In this document: positions 57,189-64,000 of the stretch, piece by piece
Layout: the number at the start of each line of letters is the position of its first letter
Numbering within the stretch: the stretch's first letter is position 1
Assembly: GCA_026214975.1 (NCBI GenBank)
Contig: JAOBSW010000106.1
Span: 99,873 to 163,872 of the forward strand
Direction: 5' to 3'
DNA: 64,000 bases
Origin: Gentiana macrophylla
Taxonomy: Eukaryota; Streptophyta; Magnoliopsida; Gentianales; Gentianaceae
Position numbers and translations under genes: made by a program
The notes under the pieces: generated by a model
Seen by the model: only the letters and a program-made list of their open reading frames with translations
Told to the model about the DNA's origin: nothing
The model's database searches: none

Positions 57189-58130
57189 TGTAGGATGCAA
57201 TATCACCGGATGGATCAAGATCCACCCGATTATGCAGCGGAAAGAATAAGATCTAGATCTAGTCAACCAAAATACATAAAATAATATATCTAAACCTACG
57301 AGGGGGTTTAGATTACCAACCTTTTATGGTGCAATTACTCCAAGATCAAAAGGTCAATCCAAGCTAGTTGAGATCATAGTTGAGAAGCCAAAGTCTTCCA
57401 ACGTGTGTCTCCAAGCACCACCAGGTGGATGGTGTTTCAAGACGCCGGACCTCCTTGATATGCTACCTTAGAAAACCCGAAGTTTTCCAAAACTCGAACC
57501 CTAAGTAAAAGAGCCGAAAATTCTTGCTCTAATACTTACACCAAAACCGAGATTGTGATGATAATAGGCTTGGGAGAACTCTCTTTATATAGGAGAGTAA
57601 TCATTGTCCTCCAAGGATTTAATAATTAAGAGATAATTATTATGTTAATCCTTATTTTAAATAAAAGATAAATATAATATATATCCCAAACAAATTAGGA
57701 TAAATAAATATATTATCCAATATTCCATGAATTATCATTTAACAAATAAATAATTAAATCATATATTAAATAATTATCCAAGAAAACAAATTTCTCTCTA
57801 ATTAAATAATACAAAATTCGCCAAACCCTAGCAAGTATAAAATAACACTAATTCTCCATCACATTGGGCCGAGTCCGCTGAAAAAATTTCTTTTCCATGT
57901 ATTTAATTATTTAATCCAACTAAACAATTAATCCACATATCAATTAAATAAATAACAGTAAATAAATAAATAAAAACAAAAAAACAACCGAGTTTTAATA
58001 TTAAAAAAACTTTAAAGGGTTTGATAATTATAATAAAATTGTTTATTTAATTAAAAGCCTTTCTCCTCTCGGTGTTCGTGGTTCGTGATTCGCGATTCGA
58101 GTTCAAGATTCAAGATCTAGATCAAGACAT
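57189..58130 (-). repeat. Probable copia-type LTR sequence (left end), extent uncertain
   Basis: Begins TGTAGGATGC, with 'tgcagcggaaag' and later 'ccaagatcaaaaggtc', a layout like the copia LTR at 26257 (TGTTAGG, cgcagcgga, atctaaaagatcgac). A minus-strand TATA, CTATATAAAGAG, is at about 57580-57591, followed on the right by AT-rich U3-like sequence. No second copy was found in the window, so the element's other end and type are unproven. Confidence 0.45.
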
Positions 58131-59660
58131 AGTATAAGTTTTAATTTTCTTTAGAAAATAGGTTAGTCGGGGTACCAACGCTCCATCTCGATGTTTATTT
58201 TTTCCGTTATTTTTTCGTATGATCGAAATTATGTGATAGAAACTGAAAATCGCCATGACATGCATCATATCATGATTCCACTCCAATGCATACATGTAGC
58301 TAGTTTATTTGGAATAAATTAGGCATGTATAACTCGTATAATTAGTTAAAAGCTTTTTTAATTAATATGTGGTAGTTAATTAATTAAGTAACTAATTATT
58401 AAAACCGAGGAACCGGTTTTGTCAATCGTTACGATTTTAGTGATGGATTCTCGTGAATCCCACTTAGATAAATCGCTGAGTTTTTCGTGAACCTACCTTA
58501 AACGTAAAACGAGATTACGCTTTGGTTGACAATTTAGAAATCGGAAAATCATAGTACATGAGTTCGAAATGGTCGTACCATGGTTGGGCGAAGTTCAATC
58601 AGCTACGGCTCGATTGACTCCTCTGCGTGTGACGCTTTGCACAGGGCTCGACAAGACTTAGCATATCCGATAAGCCTTCGGGCTAAACGGGACTTCTCTT
58701 GCCGGATCCGATTGACGATACCATATATGTTCCAACGAACAAGACGGCGTAGTTTGCCTACTTAACCGACTTCTGCTCGAGTACTTTGATTCATTGTTTC
58801 TTATTGTCAAGACCGAAACCGTAATTAGTAAACCCACCACTTTTTCAAATTATTGAGTGGGAGCCGGGAAGGCGACACCAACCCCACGGCCTCTACTATA
58901 GATGCAAGCACGTGAGAGAATGGTGACACCTCGTGCCACTTTGATTTCGCCCTTCGGATGGTGTTCACCGCTATCAAAATTCAAGTCTTGGTCTCCGAAA
59001 GGATAGGATATCGTACTCTTGGGTCATTAACCCGCCTCGTAGGCATACTCGGGCGTACTCGAGATCCGATATAGTAGGTCACACTCTTTATGGATATTTT
59101 CAAATATCTAGGCTAGAAAAAGGAAGGTAATCAATGATTAAGGTCCGGATGTCTGATTCCCGTGAGATGTCTCGATTTCTAAGCTTAATCATTGAGAGAG
59201 ATTGTCTCAGATTTAACCGCCATAGTTGATATATCGAATTCTCTCGACAAGACTATGTGAGATTAAATCCTGGAATGGTAGGATAAACTTTTTATAGTTT
59301 ATAATTCCTAAAATAAAATCTAGTAGTGAAAATTTATTTTTTGAATTTAACTTTGTCATATTTTTACAACTAAATCTATAGGCTACTAAACTATTAGTAA
59401 TAGGACTTCATTAAAATGTGGAAAGTAACAAGTATGTTGTAAATTATCAATCAATGCATTTAATTTTCGGAAGAGATTTATTCTCTTGAGCCTTTAAATT
59501 TTAAGTGACATAGTATGTATGTCATTTGGCTATTCGTGTTGAACGAGAGACGCACTACACACTTAGTTTACAAAAGTTGATATAGATCATCGACAAATTC
59601 ATTTAATGAATTTTAAAAGTGTAATTACACAACAAATTTCTAAATTGAAAATTGGAAAAT
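58131..59660. other. Unclassified element sequence
   Basis: No domain recognised on either strand. A purine-rich 'gagtgggagccgggaagg' occurs at about 58854. The ORF at 58580-58765 has no family. Probably interior or U3 of a decayed retroelement. Confidence 0.4.
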
Positions 59661-60075
59661 CATATACATAAGGCGCTAAGTAGTTAGACGGTATTTGGAA
59701 CCGATAAACCAATGGGGAGCCTTAGCCTTATGATTTGTTGTTTTTCCGAATCATTAGAAATGTGTAATAGATCGCATGTGAGTTTCTCCATTTATCGGAA
59801 AACAAGAATAAAGCGTTACTAGTTAGACAAGATTTGGAACCGATAAACTATCGGAGCTTAGTTCTCGAGATTTTATAATCTTTGAAACATCATGAACACA
59901 AGATTGCTAGTTAGACAAGATTTGGAATCGATAAACTAGTGGGAGCTTAGTTCTACGTGGATGTTCTAATCTTTGAAAAATCATAAATACAAAGTGTTGC
60001 TAGTTAGACGGTATTTGGAACCGATAAAACTAGTGGGGAGCTTTGTTTTATGATTTGTCGATTAGAAAATCGAAT
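59660..60075. repeat. Four-copy tandem repeat, 90-140 bp period
   Basis: The core 'tagttagacNNgatttggaa' plus 'ccgataaactagtggggagc' occurs at about 59681, 59820, 59909 and 60000, each followed by a tail with 'ttatgattt' or 'ctttgaaa'. Imperfect copies; function unknown. Confidence 0.75.
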
Positions 60076-61794
60076 AGTCCAAGCTAGTAACACTATCATT
60101 AGCATCCCACGCTTCAAGAGTAGTGTCTACTCAAACGAATCGCTAGTTCAAGACTGCTTTCCATTTAAGGAAAGTCGATAATGGGAAAGAATGTTTATAC
60201 GTGTTAGTCATCTAAACTAAGTAGTTTTAAGGCTAAACCGAAAATTAATAAATTGGAAATTAGAGGATAATGAAAGTGATTTCGATCACCGACCAATGCA
60301 TCCTTAGCAATTTTCAAAAGCTAAGTTCTTTGGAAGAACTAGGTAGCTTTGCATTAAACGATAAATAAAATAGACAACGGGCGCTTATTTCATAGATTAG
60401 TGGCAAGTGATATAAGGAAATGAATCTCGGATTCATTCTTGAGTATCATAGAAAATTCATTTTCTGCTGGATTCGCTGGAACGAACGTATTCATTTTCAA
60501 TAGATAATTTGTTTGTCTTATTGGCGATGAATATAACATTCGTGAGTAACGAACCCAAGACTCAGACTTTGTTTGATAAAGTCAAACCACTAAGAAATGC
60601 TGAATAGGTATATCACATCTTAAACAATATAAACGCAAATGGTTTCAGATTTAGATAAACACTTCTTTATATACTATTAATTAGTGCATATTCCCTAAAG
60701 ACAAGATCTCAAGATCGGCTTAGGTGATTCCTATCTCCCTACCAAAGGAAAACTGCCTCAAAGGAACAATGACTAAGTTTCCTTTCAATCAAGAAAGGGT
60801 AATAGATTTAAAGAAGTAACATAGCTTGTTCATAACAACCTTCGGGTCATATGAAAGGTACAAGCTAGGGGAGCTTTTGAAGTTGACATCTTGTCCTCGA
60901 CAACTATTCAAGACTCCGGTAAGTTTATCCAAAATATTTGAGGAAATCTCTCGATTTCACTGCAGATAGAGTATTCCATACTCGTAAATAGGTTATTGCG
61001 TAGTCTTCGACTCCATGCCTCGGCCCGCCTCCCGCAGAAATGTTTCACTAAAGGATACACCATAAATTTGCCTTATATTGTTATTTATGTACTACGATAT
61101 ACATCGCTTAACTCATTTAAGATATTGGTTGCAAAATAACGGTTTACGCTGTAATGAAAACCGAAGTCTACCTAAAAGATGTTTCACGATTTATGGATAA
61201 GCGAGTGAATTCGGTTCACCCCACTTCCATAACAGAGGCATTTAGCACCGAAGTGCTTCAAGGTTGTAAATTTTGGCATACACGCTCGTGATCGGAAATA
61301 TCTTGATGCATTGAGTAAAGGTTGATTATAAAACTCGTGAAATCAGAGAATGACGGTTATACTCACAAACTAGGTCCTGATAGAGTCTATAAATAACAAC
61401 CTTAGATCTTCAAGTATTTGTACTCAAGATGTTACTAATCGGGTTTGTTCACCCACATCCAACACCGGCGCTTGGTGATAACACTAATAAAATGCTAAAC
61501 TAGATCAAGATATCAATCCAACCCGAACGTAGTAGAGTGTGGTTTGTCCATTACCCATTGCAGACCTTACGTCTCATGTGGTAGATTGATGACCTATAGT
61601 CCTTCGTGGGGCTATATAGACCCCGATCATGTGAGGTTGGTTTAAATGCCATAACCCTCGTGGAATGGAGTTGTTTGTACTCCAGCTCTATTGAAACTTC
61701 CAGTAACCACCTGAGTATCTCAGTCCAAAGGAGAAATTGGAACTACACGGAAAAGAGTCGAATGAATAGGAAAGTTTAACTTTCAACGCAAAGT
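60076..61794. other. Unclassified, no gene seen
   Basis: AT-rich sequence with short direct repeats. No coding domain or LTR end recognised. Confidence 0.4.
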
Positions 61795-62045
61795 CGAGAA
61801 AAATTTAAGTGGTGATTCCCTAAACGGTAGAGATTTAACCGCACCGTGATCTCTTACCACTCGGCCTTGCTTGATTTCGCTGTAAAGCGGGAAATAAAGG
61901 TGATTCCTAAGACTTTCTTGCCTAACAACGGAATCGAATTTATTCGTAATGTATGGTTTTTTAGCAAGAACAAATGATGATTCGCTACAAAGCGTAAAAA
62001 TGGGTGATTCCCTAAGACCTTTTAAGTAGACTAACGGTATCTTAA
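61795..62045. repeat. Three-copy repeat, about 95-bp period
   Basis: The phrase 'ggtgattccctaagac' (with variants) followed by 'taacgg' recurs at about 61811, 61899 and 62002. A fourth, more distant 'aggtgattccta' is at about 60722. Confidence 0.65.
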
Positions 62046-62087
62046 TTTATTCAGATAGAACCTTGGCAGATGCCCGCCATAGCTTAT

Positions 62088-63601
62088 TGATGCAAACTTT
62101 CTAGTGGTTTCAATCTCACCGGCAAAGGTACCGGTCAATCGTAGTCTAAGCCGTGGGTGGTCAAGGTCGCCTCCGGGCGGAAATATGAGGTTAAACACCG
62201 ATTAGTTATCATTATCTTGATCCGAATCGCAGCTTTGTTTAAAAGACTAATAACGAGCTACAAAGGTTGTTCAAACGATAAAAGGAATCAACTAAGATGA
62301 TTTATAGTTCGCTAATTCCCTTAAATTGAGTTCAATCAATCAACATACGTGGTACTATTGTGTGAATGGTGCATTCTAAACATGTAATTCTCCTTTTACG
62401 AAAGTGTACAAAATTACACTATGCCTTATCCTAGTTTAAGCACCTTAAACCTAATGACCCGATTACCGATAAAAACGTGAATGCAATATTCCTCAGATAA
62501 GGAATCGAATTCCACTAGGGTTCCATTCTACCTTCCGCTCCTCTTACCCTTATCTCACAACTAATGTCTCCGTCAGCTATCTATTAATTGTGTAGTGCAT
62601 GCAATGATTAATTACTCCAATACACACATCAACAAACAAAGCAAGCAAGAGGATTTCTACACAATAGAAGCTAGCAATAAACGATCAATTCCAAACAATA
62701 AGAGGATTAACTATCATTACTATATCATCTTAGTCAATACAAGAAACTAGCCACTCATTATTATAACTACTAACAAGCTATAGCTAGCATTCATAACAAA
62801 GAGAACAATTAGATCAAAGTAAAGATTAATAATCTACCTAATTCAAGTCATGAACTCGAAACTAGGATGTTTTATCTAACCTTCAAAGCTTCAATAAAGA
62901 TAGAACACAAAATAGTTGTTTCCTACATCCACCAAGGTGCTCCAAACATCAAAATGATAATTCTACAATGTTTTACAAAGGATTTAAGTGTTAAATTGAG
63001 GGATATTTTGGCTATGAGAGCCTTTTGGTGATGATGCCTTCAAGCTTCTTCAAAACTCTCTCATTTAAATCTCTTCTTTTTTTCAATGATAAGCAATAGT
63101 AATATTGCTAATTTTTGCAACTTTAATGCAGTTGGCTTGCGCCATGTGTGACCAAAGTAGTTGAGATATGACTTCTACATTTAATGCGCATGTGATAGCT
63201 TGATATCATGGCCTCGCACCACTTTATGTCAGGCTTGCGCCACTTTTGATGTTGTGGCTTACGCTTCTTTATATGTCATGCAATGACGCCATGACATCAA
63301 CCACTGAATATTTGCATGAAATTGGGATGATTGCTTCCAATTTCCTTCTATAACTTTTCTTCTCCTTTTATTACTACAAAACAAACAAAATCAAAACACT
63401 AATAACTTTTGATAATAAATTATAGATGACTAGCTTAACATTTATTAATAAAATTTAGATATTAATCATATAAAATTATAAAAATAAATTGATTCGATTT
63501 ATAACTAATTCCACTATAATCGATACTTAATTATCATTATATATCAAGAATCGTGTAAAACATCGTGAGAATTTTAGCATCCTGGCAAGATACATCAATC
63601 A
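62088..63601 (-). repeat. LTR of family F, copy 2
   Basis: TGATGC…CATCAATCA, 1514 bp, collinear with copy 1. Left of it, the minus strand reads 'ctatggcgggcatctgcc', again reminiscent of a degraded primer site. The right flank CTTTC, with 'cttaagtgaaag' on the minus strand, may be a weak purine tract. Confidence 0.7.
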
Positions 63602-64000
63602 CTTTCACTTAAGATTCGCTCGCTTCTGAGTAAAACAAGCGATAAAATAACCAGAGTTACAAATAAGATAATGAAACTTCGAGAACCGGATGTCAACTTG
63701 GTGATGCAACTCATTGATGGCCAAAATAGTAACGTACTCAACCTTAACCCGGCAGAGTACCGGCCGGAAGCACTATAGTGAAAGAGCAAGGTTTATCCCA
63801 CTTAGGAATCAATCGAATACCAAAGTCATTTTCGCATTTAGTTTAGGGGTCAATCAAACGTTTGTTCATGGAAATTTGTACTAAAACGATATTTAAACGA
63901 GAGATAAAGAGAGAAAGAGACATAGCCAAATCAATATCAAATTCAATACTTTCTTCCTCTAATCGATTATTTGGGAATGAAGACTACCAACCAACCATCC
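63602..64000 (-). other. Start of a further LTR-like sequence
   Basis: On the minus strand 'ccggccggtactctgccggg' (about 63748-63767) resembles the late CCGGTAC…GCCGG block of the other Athila-like LTRs. It runs out of the window. No gene. Confidence 0.4.

Noticed and set aside
58580..58765. 61-residue plus-strand ORF (and its antisense)
   Set aside because: No domain. It lies in degenerate repeat sequence with open frames on both strands.

Overview
The window looks like heterochromatic plant nuclear DNA, very likely from a eudicot. It holds one recognisable cellular gene, an LBD (LATERAL ORGAN BOUNDARIES domain) transcription factor at 2624-3292 on the minus strand, next to a stack of nested transposable elements. 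No rRNA, tRNA, CRISPR array or bacterial-type operon was seen.

Layout. 1-4367 is the genic end: a 521-bp hAT-type MITE with an 8-bp target duplication, a second copy of its target sequence that still shows the empty site, the LBD gene and simple repeats. 4368-10317 is a complete minus-strand non-autonomous Athila-like LTR element (TSD CACAT, tRNA-Asp primer site) with no gag-pol; its interior carries a striking array of hairpins. 10762-12927 is a decayed Athila-type pol fragment on the plus strand, followed by a Stowaway MITE (13208-13455). 13505-17571 plus 25816-26256 is an older unit (called H here) with two copies of a plant-retroelement ORF. One copy is split by a solo LTR (14918-16312, TSD CCAAT). 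The unit itself is split by an 8.2-kb non-autonomous LTR element (17572-25815, TSD CGGGA) that carries its own degraded copy of the same ORF type. 26257-50414 is a Ty1/copia element on the minus strand with an internal tandem duplication of its pol region. An 11.6-kb Athila element (28537-40112, TSD CTGCG) with gag, protease, RT, RNase H and integrase remnants is nested inside it. 50415-55704 is another small non-autonomous Athila-like element, truncated at its left junction. 55705-64000 holds two minus-oriented LTR copies of one more family, with a probable copia LTR and unclassified repeats between them.

None of the transposon genes is intact. Gag-pol exists only in decayed form, while several elements have well-preserved LTRs and cis signals. 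Families that cannot move themselves dominate and must depend on proteins made elsewhere. Three patterns cut across the annotation: (1) family-specific GC-rich palindromes repeated just upstream of TATA boxes, in LTRs and also in front of internal ORFs; (2) tandem hairpins whose stems change while complementarity is kept; (3) sequence differences between young LTR pairs that cluster at CG/CNG sites as small indels, which may partly be sequencing error.
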